Positions 44,401 through 55,800 of a DNA stretch of 64,000 nt are shown here, one piece after another. The translations under genes and the position numbers were made by a program. Positions within the stretch are counted from its first letter, which is position 1. Every line of letters starts with the position of its first letter. The stretch covers positions 10,406,387 through 10,470,386 of the forward strand of contig OX463786.1 in assembly GCA_949825025.1 (NCBI GenBank), written 5' to 3'. Source of the DNA: Siphlonurus alternatus. Lineage: Eukaryota; Arthropoda; Insecta; Ephemeroptera; Siphlonuridae. The notes under the pieces are model-generated. The model was not told where the DNA came from. It was given only the letters and a program-made list of their open reading frames with translations, and searched no databases.

Positions 44401-46875
44401 AAAAATCATGAAAGTTGAACAATCACTACGTACACATGAAGATGTTTAATGCGTATTCGTTGACGACGGATAATGTTATTCTTATGAGGCGTCGTCAACG
44501 AATACGTTTTAAACATCGTCATGTGAAGGTAGTGATTGACAATTTACTGTATTCATTCGAGGTACTATATATATTATATTATATATATAATATAATATAA
44601 TAATTTGTATATAATACAAATTTTTATCAATGTAATATATATAATTTTCACCCAAGTTGCCCGGTCCCATTATTGTTAATAATCCAAAATCAGTAATTAA
44701 TTATTAATGTTTACAGCATGGACTTCAACATCCTAACAGAACACGGTAACTACGATCACTGGGAGTACAGCACGGAGTACACCGAGTTCCTCTCGCAATA
44801 TCCTTCGATCACGAACATCATACACGGAGACTTCATCGTCAAACCTGACGGGAACGACTTTATAATCGTCTCCAATCATCGCTCATGTTTCATCCTCTCG
44901 TCCTTCGCATGCCGTGAGTACTTTGTTTCCTTCTTCTTTACGTCTTATTTGAAAAAAATCAGTCTTCAACTCATCCAGGTCATAGGTGCTTTTCTATGGA
45001 GCGGAGTATAATCGTATAGTGGGATTAGTGGCCGTATTTGGGCGCGATTCACGAGGCAGTTACCCAGGTTTTAACCATGTTTAACTAGGTACTTTAAAAC
45101 GTAAAACAAGTATAGTTCAACATGGTTAAGCTAAATATGGCTAACTGCTTCGATAATCGTACTCATTGGCGATAAAATCGCCTCCTACAGCGCGAGAAAG
45201 GATTTTATCACCAATATGGCCGCATACGTTGTCTTTCATGCTCCGCCAAGCCCCGCTCGACCTCGCTCCATGGAAAAGCGCCTTTAACTTAATCTTATTA
45301 TGTCTTTATACCTAAAAAATCACGTTTTATTATTCTATTTTTCTTAGACTTTTATTTCAGAAATGTCAGACAACCTGTATAGAAACACAGAACTTTGATT
45401 TATGAACCGTCAGTGCTTTATTTAAATTTTTGTCTATATCAAAATCATAATTTAAGTGTTTTCTTTATACTTTACAGTGTCTTTGCCCTTAATTTTGAGA
45501 AATTTAATAAGAGAATTATATTACACAATATTATAAATTATGATGACAAATTATATAAGTATTTGGTACCCTCTATTCATTTCTGTAACAATAAATTCAC
45601 GTTTTGTTCAATAATGTGTTATTTGTTTATGGTATAGGACTGTCATGTAATCCTCTGATTCCTCTGTTAGATGTTAGAAAGGTCATTTAACGTATTAAAT
45701 GTTAATATTTGCATTAATTATTAAATAAAAATAATTAAATTTGTCATGAAGCAATAAGTTAATTATGAATTAAAAGTGAATATCAGCAATTGGTTCTAAT
45801 TTGCTGTCAATAGCATAGTCACACTAACAACAAATTATTTTTTAATGGAATCAAAATAAATTAAATTATAAATTAATTATTTTTTATTTAAGATTGAATA
45901 AAAAAAATTAAATACAGATTAAAAAAATTAAACAAAACAAAAATTTAATTTGAATATATATATTTTATTACTTTTATTATATTTAAAAACATAATTATAT
46001 TGCTATTTAATTTATATTTATTTACAATATTTTAAATATTAAAAATCAATTATTGCCATGTTGTGTTAGTGCTATAATCTTCATGCAGTTGGGAGTTTAA
46101 ATTGGGCAAATTTCTATTATACAGCATGAGGACAATTTTATAATTTATAATATACACTATTAAATTTAATCCCAATATTAAAAATATGTCGATTGTCTAC
46201 ATAGTTAAAAGCTATAAATATAGGTCTGTTTATGAAAATAATAATACATATCAGATATGATAATTGATTGATATTTTATGTTTCTTATATCACCTGTACA
46301 GGAGTTTCATCTGATTGTTGATTCATCAATCAATTATGCATTTACAAACAGAGCTATAGAGAGGCTTCAAGTTATAGTGCGCCTCGCGATGCTCATTTTG
46401 TCACTAACAGTAAGGTCCATCTTGCACTTGAAAATGAAGCAAATTATTTTTTTAACTATTCTCGGTTGTAAGTGACATAAAAAATCTAATTCTTCAATTA
46501 TCAACTGTATTTTTCAGTTTAGACCGATTCCCTTAATAAAGGAATTTTCCCCTAAAAAGTCTTCTTGGTAAAAAAGATATCCACGTGTTTTTTTACATAA
46601 GTTTAGATAGGACGGTAGAAAAATCAGCTGACTTGAAGTCTCTATTCACAGATCTTATACTAAAATTCCTGTATACTTCCACAGTGAACTCCCAGTCCGA
46701 ATTCCGGTTCAGCGCTGCTCGCAAGTCGCCTGGCACTTTGTGTGTGGAGAAAGTCACTTACGAGTGTCCTGCCGCCTTCAGTGGGATGTGTGAGCGAGAG
46801 GTGATCTTCCAAAGGACCGCCATCAGAGAAAACCTTCAGGAGTACTTTCAGAACGGGAACTCGCACATGGTCTAG
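41450..46875 (+). CDS. Membrane-anchored SRPBCC/START-like protein, 3 exons, 190 aa
   Basis: Exons 41450-41634, 44717-44913 and 46685-46875 join in frame (phases 2 and 1; 573 bp) with good GT-AG sites. The start is the first in-frame ATG. Residues 11-24 (YVVLCVAVVLYLLL) follow a basic N-terminus and form one membrane segment or signal anchor. The rest begins ENSSPILVWEFVADFSN, the typical opening of the SRPBCC/START helix-grip fold, and continues to a cysteine-bearing C-terminus (TLCVEKVTYECP, GMCEREVIFQRTAI). I recall uncharacterised insect proteins of this type, but no function; lipid or steroid binding is only what the fold suggests. The last intron begins inside CRE (C|gtgagt), so longer frames on genomic DNA are misleading. 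A SINE follows the stop codon by about 50 bp. Confidence 0.85.
41690..41884. mobile_element. Foldback MITE with GGGGCATTCACAAAGCA ends
   Basis: Ends GGGGGCATTCACAAAGCACTT and the inverse AAGTGCTTTGTGAATCCCC; inner arms CTTTAGCCTCAATTTTTATC and GATAAAAATCGAGGCTAAAG. Lies in intron 1 of the SRPBCC-like gene, 55 bp after its donor. Related in its GATTCAC-type core to the element nested at 45041-45170. Confidence 0.85.
42843..42966. repeat. Inverted repeat with CATTCCATG ends
   Basis: Left CATTCCATGTGCTTTTTCCG, right GTAAAAAGCACATGGAA and ATGGAATG; inner GTCATTGATACG/CGTATCGATG. Single copy in the window; MITE-like. Confidence 0.7.
43507..43885. mobile_element. Family-A foldback MITE, copy 4, with an inserted mini-hairpin
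   Basis: Ends AATGAAGTATCGACCTTAAT and ATTGAGGTCGATACTCCATT, two TGACGTCA boxes. The left arm carries about 40 extra bases (43547-43586) that are themselves palindromic around GGTTTATATAAACC. Intron 1 of the SRPBCC-like gene. Confidence 0.9.
44065..44235. mobile_element. Fragment of the GGTGGATTTTCA-type element
   Basis: Shares GATGGATTT, CATGCGACGCGAAGCGAATAA and TTGCTGTAACATCCAT, then GAACATTGATAATTAACGCG, with the fuller copy at 58106-58324. The right end is eroded. Confidence 0.65.
44422..44537. repeat. Foldback with AATCACTACGTACACATG ends
   Basis: Arms AATCACTACGTACACATGAA ... CGTATTCGTTGACGACG and inverse CGTCGTCAACGAATACG ... CATGTGAAGGTAGTGATT, 23-bp loop. Near-perfect; only copy in the window. 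Confidence 0.85.
44984..45287. mobile_element. TIR element with another palindrome nested inside
   Basis: Outer ends AGGTGCTTTTCTATGGAGCG and CGCTCCATGGAAAAGCGCCT. Inside, 45041-45170, lies a second palindrome (GATTCACGAGGCAGTTA, CCATGTTTAAC / AACATGGTTAAG, TAACTGCTTCGATAATCG). Intron 2 of the SRPBCC-like gene. Confidence 0.8.
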
Positions 46876-46924
46876 TCCAAGGAAGTGACGATATCAAGGA
46901 CATAAAGGACCTATAGATGGTTCT

Positions 46925-47135
46925 GTGTACTTGTGAGTGGTTCCCCAGACTTTGGATATAGCTTCGGTACATTGATAAAAAGTAGAGGTGTCCGTCCTGA
47001 CTGAGGTTTTCCACGGTTTCCTCAGTCTCACCTCAGTGAATGTTGGGACGCTTGACAGACCGTTGCTACCAGACTTCCCCTCCTTTATCCATACCTATTA
47101 TCCTGCCTTGAGCTCCAAGCTCATAAAAGTAGACA
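46925..47135 (+). repeat. 5S-SINE body (subfamily a) in the 3' flank of the SRPBCC-like gene
   Basis: CCCCAGACTTTGGATATAGC, GTAGAGGTGTCCGTCCTGAC, TGAGGTTTTCCACGGTTTCC and the SINE 3' region, without the 5S head. It starts about 50 bp after the stop codon and in the gene's orientation, so it is probably part of the 3' UTR. Confidence 0.8.
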
Positions 47136-48227
47136 AAATATAAATTATTTTACCGGAGGATATGGCAATATCATAGTCTATACACTGTCCGTCATATGCT
47201 TTTGGTTTTCATCGGAAACGCTCGGGACGTATTTCTACTCATGTGGGCCAATGATATCCTTCGTTACAAACCGGTTACCAATGACTGAGGATGTTACAAA
47301 TAAAACGAAAACCTAAATGAATGACGACCAGGGTAGTATATCACGGAGAATATATATAAAAAAAAAAAATTATATAACATCATTTATGAAGTTGATATAT
47401 TTTTAATATTTGTATGAAAGCATGTGAAAACTCTTTTGTCAATTCTTTAAAATTATGCTGTAGCTACTATCATATTATGGTCTCAACCAAAATTTGTGTT
47501 CCCAAAATATTTATGTGGTAATATACTTCTGTGCTCGATGCATTTACTATCGTGTTCAAAATAATGTGTGCTCTGATTTTGGAGTGTGGTAGCTATCTCA
47601 GAGTTCAAGTTGAGAGTATATGGAAAATTTTAAAAAATACTGGCTCATTAGTAATCCTGTTATATACTATTTTTAGACCAAAATTTAAATTTTAGGTGAT
47701 TCGTTTTAGTAGGCAATCTTGGGTAAAATGTCATTTTTTTCTGAATTAGTTCGTGCCTAAAAATTACTATAAAATGAAGTTAAGACACTGATAAAGTGCT
47801 AGGAAAAGAGGACCTATATAAGTAGTACCTTTCTCATCATAATCATTGATATAATATGCCTTTGCGATGTTATCTAGAGTTGTATATAAATATTATACTC
47901 CTTAATTTCTGTATTTTTTTACTAACCGTTTAAGAACTATTAAGTTACTTAACCGTTATTTCTTGTAGTGCCATATTGTAGAATATATTTTATAGCATTT
48001 TTATATAAAAATATTTTCAAAAAAATGTAAGCTCTTTGATAATCATCGTTGTTGTCTACGAGTCTATAGAAGTGAACTTAATTTCTTTTATCAGTTGACG
48101 CTTTTTGTGCCTCTCTCAATATGAAAACATTGTATATTAATTTGTATATACAACGTAACGTTATGTGTGTAGAGTTAAGATTGATGAATTATTGCATCAA
48201 AATCAGTGTTTCATTTTTTTTTTTAAT
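47136..48227. other. Intergenic; one copy of a GGTTTTC...GTTACAAA repeat
   Basis: At about 47205-47310, TTTTGGTTTTCATCGG ... CCTTCGTTACAAACCGG ... GATGTTACAAATAAAACGAAAACC matches 26212-26310 and, inverted, about 41916-41966. It is a dispersed inverted-repeat element. The remainder shows nothing. Confidence 0.5.
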
Positions 48228-48590
48228 CAACGAAGTCAGGCTACGTCGAGCGTGGTTAGTACTTGGATGGGTGACCGTTTCAAGTAAAAATACGCTGCTC
48301 CCTCCCTGGGGTAAATTCGTCTCGCTTTCCACCCAGTGCAGTGATGCATTTGTGTGTGGTCCCCAGGCTTTGGACATCGCTTTGGTCCATTGAGAAAAAG
48401 TAGAGGTGTCCGTCCTGACTGAGGTTTTCCACGGTTCCCTCAGTCTCACCTCAGCGAATGCTGGGACGCGTAAGCATGCAGGCCGTGGCCACTATCCGTT
48501 CCCTACCTTATCCCTACCCATTACCCCGCCGCGAGCTGTAAGCTCTTAGGGGTGTATCCTTGTAAAACAAAACAAAAACAAAAAAAATTG
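48228..48590 (+). repeat. 5S-rRNA-headed SINE, subfamily a
   Basis: The head (GAAGTCAGGCTACGTCGAGC, GTGGTTAGTACTTGGATGGG, TGACCGTTTC) matches the middle of 5S rRNA including the internal Pol III control region. A body common to five copies in the window follows, then the end GGGGTGTATCCTTGTAAAAC and an A-rich tail. The first about 35 bases of 5S are missing. This is the SINE3 architecture. Confidence 0.88.
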
Positions 48591-48599
48591 CCTTCTTCG

Positions 48600-48910
48600 C
48601 GTTAACTGCTGTAATATCCAGTTTCTGTTTCTGTCAAACAAAAAACTTGTGTGAATCTGCAGTTCTGATTTTTTTTCAAGGATTAATGTCACGGTATTTG
48701 TTCAATATTTTCCGATGATAAAGTGAAAATATATTAAGTCCATAAAATAAAGGACAAAATAACTTTAAATTTGCTTATGTAGAAGAACAACAAATTCGGT
48801 GTGGATTTTGAATATTTAATATTTTTAGTGTGAAAAATATGCTGATAAGACTAAAAATTACAGCAGTTCCTATAAAAAACAATGCAAATCTTAAATGCTG
48901 AATATCTCGA
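48600..48910. repeat. Dispersed repeat shared with 63240-63875
   Basis: AAGGATTAATGTCACGG, CAATATTTTCCGATGATAAAG, TAGTCCATA-type and ATTACAGCAGTTCC segments recur in the same order at 63255-63398 and 63826-63860. Unclassified interspersed repeat. Confidence 0.7.
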
Positions 48911-49079
48911 AAATATCACCGAATTCGGTCTAATTATTTTTCTTCATGGAAAAATAATTTCATGGTGTCAGGAAGGTTTGCTAACTTTTTCTGAGAGCTG
49001 GAACATTTAATAAGCTTGTTTTTCTTATATTGACATCAATCCTTAACAAAGCTTAAATTTTAATTATCAACTTTCTTTA

Positions 49080-49424
49080 GGGCAAGATAACGCCACCAAT
49101 GTTAAAAAAAAATCCTTCACACGAAAATTATGAAAAAAAAAAAAAAAAATGTGCTCCTCTACACCCCCTATCAGTAGCTAAAATATCAGGTATACAAATA
49201 CGATCTAGTTTTTGAGTTATGAATTTTTACAGTTGACTAATTTAACATGGAGAAATGGAAATCCCATGTTAAATTAGTCAACTTTAAAAATTTATAACTC
49301 AAAAACTAGATCGTATTTGTATACCTGATATTTAGCTACTGATAGGGAGTATAGAGGCGAACTTTTTTTTTTTCATAATTTTCGTGTGAAGGATTTTTTT
49401 AACATTGGTGGCGTTATCTCACCC
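49080..49424. mobile_element. TTAA-type palindromic MITE, copy 2
   Basis: Ends GGGCAAGATAACGCCACC and GGTGGCGTTATCTCACCC; TTAA on the right (49425-49428), mutated on the left. Directly abuts the next element. Confidence 0.88.
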
Positions 49425-49428
49425 TTAA

Positions 49429-49752
49429 TGAGATATTAGAATGTAAAAATTTTAGTGGCTTAATCGATAGAAGGGGTAAAAATATGCTACTGTAAATTTT
49501 TTCAGATTTTTCAGAAACCGGGAACTATTTTTAAAAAATTATTGAAAGTCTATTCTGCAGATGACGTCACGGGCGGCACTCCTTAAGAAAAAAGATAGGG
49601 CAGTGCCACCCGTGACGGCATAAAATAGACTTTCAATTATTTTTTAAAAATAGTTCCTGGTCTCTGAAAAATCTGAAAAAATTCACAGTAGCATATTTTT
49701 ACCCCTTCTTCCGATTAAGCCACTAAAATTTTCACATTCTAATATCTCATTG
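49429..49752. mobile_element. Foldback MITE with family-A core and different ends (variant C)
   Basis: Ends ATGAGATATTAGAATGT and ACATTCTAATATCTCAT-type, but the inner arms (CAGATTTTTCAGAAACC, GGAACTATTTTTAAAAAATT, ATTGAAAGTC, TGACGTCAC) are those of families A/B. Confidence 0.85.
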
Positions 49753-50469
49753 AGGGAACTCCCTATTATGTATTATATTTGATTTATTTTACTTTTTAGT
49801 TTCTCAGGATTAGTAATTTTAATATTAAATAACGGTGAGCACAACTAATTCACTCGAGAGAGCCAAATGTAATGTCCATGAATTATGTGTACATATTAAT
49901 ATAATTTCAGAAATATCAAAATTTATATTTAACACATAATAAATATTTTGTTTTAAAGGTAATTAAAAAGAAAAGTTTTTCTAATTTCATTGTTTTTATG
50001 CATTTATTACAATTTATAATTACAAAAACAATAAGTTTAATATTTATTATAAAGTTAATTTCTTTTCAAAGTAATTGATTTTGAAAAAAAAATTTTTTGG
50101 GGAATTGTAAAAACTTTATATATTTATAAATTAGTTAACTAATTTGTAACTATACTTCATAAAATTGTATTTTTGTATGTATTAATTGTATTATGTAATT
50201 AGTTAATATTTAATGTTATTCTGAAGCTTGAAATTACACACCTCAGCTACAAAACACTGCCAATCTATTTTAAGTCTTAATATTAAGTAATTAATTTTTA
50301 AGTAAATATTAGTCTTTATATATATATTACCTCTGCAAACCAGAGAAATTTGTATGTAATTTTAAATGAGAATTTTATTTAATTGCATTAAAAATAACAT
50401 GATTTTATATTTAATGTTATGTTATATTTTATGATTATCAAATAATTGAAAAAATAACCATCTATGACA
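49753..50469. other. AT-rich intergenic DNA, nothing recognised
   Basis: Low-complexity A/T sequence without exons or repeat ends that I can identify. Confidence 0.35.
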
Positions 50470-50797
50470 TACTAGAGTATTGTCCTAATTTTTTTTTTAT
50501 TTCAGAAATGGATAGATAGAGGGTGCAAAGTTATGCCACCCTGATTTTTTTCACATTTTTTAGAGCCCGGGAACTATTTTTTAAAAAAATTATTGAAAGT
50601 CCTTTTCGTGACGTCACGAGACGCCGCTCCTTAAGAAAAGGATAGGACTTGCCGCCGCGTGACGTCACAAAAAGGACTTTCAATAATTTTTTAAAAATAG
50701 TTCCAGGTCTCAAAAAAATCTGACAAAAATCAGGGTAGCATAATTTTGCACCCTCTATCCATTTCTGCAATAAAAAAAATTGAGGACGATACTCCAT
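50470..50797. mobile_element. Family-A foldback MITE, copy 5
   Basis: Ends AGAGTATTGTCCTAAT and TTGAGGACGATACTCCAT; both arms hold GTGACGTCAC. Confidence 0.9.
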
Positions 50798-51370
50798 TAC
50801 TTTTCATTCAGCTGTACTATTCATTTTTACAATGCAATTTTCCAACATGTAATTCAATAGATCACCTATATTGCTATTTAATCCATGTATAAACATTTTA
50901 TCCTTTCATGTCAAGCCCATCCATACCTTCTTTATTGATAGTGAAGTTCTGGTAACTTTCAATTAATTTTGAATGTCTAGAAAATATAAACACTACTTTA
51001 TATACTGTATTATATTCTTTGGCTAGGCCATTTAATATAATAATATATTATTTTAATATTATTATGCTATGCTTAATTACCCGTTTCAAAATTTGAAACC
51101 ATGCAGGTAAAGGAAGAATTTATATTTGTCCTTAGTGAAATAATAGTAAATTGAGTATCGCATTTTGACGTTTCTATCTTAATGTACTATTTTTGTAATT
51201 TTTTTAAATATATTTTTCTTTTATATAACTTTTATAATAAAAAACAAAATTCGAGCAAGAATTATAGAAATTAACTTGTACAATAATTCGATGGCTGCAT
51301 GGAAGCCTCCTAAAGCCAAAGAAAATGTCAATTAATCAACTGACCTCACTAACTTTAAACTTCACTTTAA

Positions 51371-51758
51371 GGGTAAGGTAACACGAATCAGCTGATTTTG
51401 TAGTTCCATTTGATTGACATGTAAACCTTAGTAAATTGACAAATATTCTGAATCTTTTTTTTTTGAGAGACCGATGTTATACAAGTATACCTAAAAGCCA
51501 CAGAAAAAAAAAAATCAAACAATTATTCAAGCTGATTTTTTTATTTCATTTTTTAGTTTGGCTCTCCATAGGAAAGCCTTATGCTGATAATTAAAAAAAT
51601 TAATTAAAAAAAATCGGATCGAATAAGTGTTTTGATTTTTTTTTTTTTTTCTGTGGCTTGTAGGTACTAAAATCTGTCTAAAAACGTTCAGAGAATGCTA
51701 AGGTTTACATGGTAATCAAATGGTATATACTTTTTAGCTGATTCGTGTTACCTTAACC
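51371..51758. mobile_element. TTAA-flanked palindromic MITE, second family
   Basis: The 388-bp element has ends GGGTAAGGTAACACGAATC and GATTCGTGTTACCTTAACC, between TTAA at 51367-51370 and 51759-51762. It shares only the first about 13 bases with the 26576 family; the inner sequence (AGCTGATTTT) is different. Confidence 0.9.
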
Positions 51759-51762
51759 TTAA

Positions 51763-52807
51763 CTTTAGTTATTTAAAAAAAAAATAATAAAGGTGTAAAT
51801 TATTAAGTTAACGGTCTAAAACACAATCATGAATAGTATATTATACAATTTAAAAAAAATTTAATTTGTTTTAAAATATGTTACACAAAAAGCTCTAATT
51901 TCAATTTTGTTATAAATTTTACATGAATTTATATTGTATAATATATTATACATATAGTATAAATTACGGTATAAATATTGAAAATTGTATCTTTTTTACT
52001 TCAATTTTTATAATGATATTGTTTTATATTATAACATTGCATGTTAAATGCATTTAAAACAAATTTATTTAAACATTTTATAAGAATAGCTCCTTGAAAA
52101 ACATGTAAATGTTGCAGCATGTCAAACAATAAAAATAAAATTTTAGTTTAAAAGATAAACTGAAGAAAAAAAAATAAATTTTTGTTGAAGTTTCTTGAAT
52201 AGTTAATTTTATTTAACATTCTACCGTTTGTTATGTCAATTCTTTGTTCAAACATTATTTGACATTGATTTTTATAACACATTTTGTGTTAGGAACAAAA
52301 CAAATATTAACAGATTATAAAGGTCAATTTTATATAAAAATTAAAAATTAATCACCTCTAATGAATTGGATATATATTTTAAGTGCATTTAACTACATTT
52401 TTCTTTGAGATGTAAATATTCGAACACATAATAACATGTATTTATACAAAATTTCAAAATAAAGTTTCCAGAAAAAATAATTTTCGATGTTATTATTTCA
52501 TTAGTTATTAATATTTTAGTAGTATTGACATTATTTTATACTATACACTGGAATTAAGTAGCAACAATTACACTGAACTCCCTTTGTCAAACAATTTAAA
52601 ACTATTAAAAAATATGTAATTATTAACATTTTGTCTACAGAAACTATAAAATTATATATTACAACTTTAAAATGCGTCTTAAGAAATAATATTATAATAA
52701 ATATAATAATATATAATCGTAAATATTGATATATTGACTAGTATATAAAGCAAATAATATTATATTAAAATCAACCATTTCTTTACCAACATTTGACTGG
52801 AAACATC
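51763..52807. other. AT-rich flank, presumed odorant-receptor promoter
   Basis: No repeat end or exon seen; very A/T-rich up to the receptor start codon. Confidence 0.35.
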
Positions 52808-55800
52808 ATGGAATTTAACTTCAATATAAAAGTATTGAAATTGTTTGGATTTTTTGTTCCTACCAATGAAAGAGCATCTAAATATCGTATTTTTTGGTTC
52901 TACGTAAGTTTGTTACCTTGCACACTGGTGTATTTGTTAACAATTGCATATTATGTAGTGGAAACTCGTTCGAATATTGAGTTAAGAATCTGGCTCGTTT
53001 ATCATATTGTTAATGCAATACAAACACATGTTAGACGTCTTTACTTCGTTTTCAAGATGAAGGAGATTAAAAAATTACTAAACACGATTACAGGTAAGAT
53101 ATAAATATAATATATATTACTTTGTATCATCTTTATTAGTACAGTATATTAAAATATCATTAAAATGTTAAATACATTACAATAGGATTTTTGTTTAATA
53201 TAAAAAATGCCGCAACAAATAAAATTCTTCCATTTTGTTATTTTTTGACAAAGGAAAATGACAATGTATGGTTATATGTAATATTAATACGTAATTAAAT
53301 AAAAGATTATATACAAATAATAAATTAGTTTCTCTTAAATGAAGAATAATTTGTTTAAATAAAAATATAAAATTTTATAAAGAATTTACACATAAAATTT
53401 TTAAAATATAAATTGTATAAATATTTTAATGCAATTAATAATAATATTTTTGTAATTAAAAATTTAAAATCAAGTAAGAATTTAAATTATCATTTAAATA
53501 TTTCAGTACTTCATTCATTCTGTGATAAGTGTTGGATCTTACCAATTCCGTACTTCATATGCCATTATTATTGATATTTAAATTATTTGTGAAAGTGAAA
53601 ATTATATGCGAATTAAAATTTGTGATATAAAAAGCCTGTATTACACGATACAATTTTGCATATAATTTTTCCTTGCAAGAAAATTTCATCTCCACACAAA
53701 CAAAGGGAGTTCAAGTTTTCTTGTAAGCATAAATTGTATGCAAAAGTTAGAAAAATTGTATAGTGTGATACCGGCTTTTATATATAGTGAAACGTGTGTG
53801 ATAAAAGTTCTACGATAAAAGTTACGTACCTCAAGAGACTATGTTATTTGACTATTTAATGTGCAAACAGTAAAACTTATGTATGCAATATTATTAATTT
53901 GTATCTGAGGTTATGTGTCAGACCAAACATCGCCTAATAAAGAAATTTCTATTCTATACGATGAGAACCGAACCGAAAAGCCTCCTCTGTGAACGCAACA
54001 TAAGACCTGCTGGGGAGGTATGGTTTAAAACCCCTGACTGTTTTCACTTTCAGTTCCATCTCACAGCGAGTCTAAATGGTTCAACCAGTGTGAGATGCAG
54101 ATGCAACGTGGCTCCAAGAGGAAGATCAGATGTTTCAGCACCCTCATGTTAATTTACAACCTCCTGAGCACCATGCTCCTGGTCATCGTACCTGCCGTGG
54201 TCAGGTAAAGTACAGTCGTCACCTCGGAAAATTTCCATTTGTGGCCTTGTTAATCAACATGCCCCTTAAGAATAACACAGGACAAGGTGATTAACAAGTA
54301 TGCAAGTGGGAAATTTTCAAAGTTGACACGTGTATATTTAGAGTAGTCCAAGACCTTCGATATTTCATCTCTCGTCCTGAATAATGAGCTATCTACCTAC
54401 CAAGATCTCGTTACAATAATGAGCTATTTAAGGGGGAGTGTGAAAATGAGCTTTATTTTATATTAATTTAAAGCTCATAATTGCGCTCACATGATATAGC
54501 AGTCAGCTTATTGTTGCGTACGATTTTGTTAGGCAGATAGCTTATTATTTATAATAAGAGACAATATGAAGAAAAATATTATTTGATGTTCTTTGACCTA
54601 CATTAAAATACCTAAGAGACGAGTAACACTTTACTTGGAAATAAAACAACAGAAGAGAAATTTGTGGCTATCTGCTGCCTTTGTCATATAGATTAAGATA
54701 ACTGCTGCATTATTTTCAACTTGAAAATTTTATAAATTGTAGTAACCTCGATGGAAATATTCCTTTACTGTTTTACTTTAGGGTAATTTACCATTATTGC
54801 AAAGACTGTAGGATAACTAGAACCAATATTCTATAAATTTTATAGTAATTAATCAATACTATCATTTTATCGATTTTAGGATAATTAATACTATTGTTGC
54901 ACATACTATAGGTTAACCTGTACCATTATTTCAGAGACAAGCACCACTGTTGCACATCTTATAAGTTATCTGGAACTTTTATTAAAAAACTCTAACTATA
55001 TACTCTCTTAGCAAAGTGACTCCATGGTAAATGGTGTCATTGTTGCAGAGATTCTGATTCTAACTGTTAAGGTTAGAGTAACTGTTACCGTTGTTTTAGG
55101 CTCTTGAGTACTCTAGTGTCCAGTTTGCAAGGAGAAGGAAACTCCAAGGACTCTCGCACCCTGATTGTGCAGACTTTGTGGTTCTCAGACCCTCAGGAGC
55201 TGCCGACCTTCTTCTTCATCATGACCTGGCAATGTGAGTGAGCACCGTTTTCACCATGATTTGATTTAAGTGATTTAACAACCTACTAATAAGTAGGCTT
55301 AATTGTACACTTGTCACCTTGGAAAATTTTCCACTTGCAGCCTTGTTAATAATTAATAACCGTTCCCTGTGTTGTACTTATGGGACATGGTGAATTAACA
55401 AGCCTGCATATGGATATTCCTGCTTGAAGCAGGGGCAGCTGATATTAAACATTACAAATTTATTTTAAAAATTATACCAACGTAATTGCATATTATTGTA
55501 GTAATATTTTTTTTTTTAATTTTATATTTTGTTAAAATAATTATAAAATAAAAATTAGATTCATTTTTATTAAAATATTACAAAAACACAATAAATAAGC
55601 AATACATAATTAGGTTTACTAATAAATAAATATTTTATAAATAAAATATAAATTTAAAGTTTAACAAATTTAACGAAGCTCATCACCGAATAGTCTTTCG
55701 TCCTTTACACCCTACTCCGTTAATAATCATTAGTATAAATTTATAAAAATTGAAAAAAAAACAATGAATGTTACAATTGGAGTCATCAAGATTTAAAAAA

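Noticed and set aside
48189..48449. Open frames on both strands
   Set aside because: They lie in the 5S-headed SINE and are not coding.
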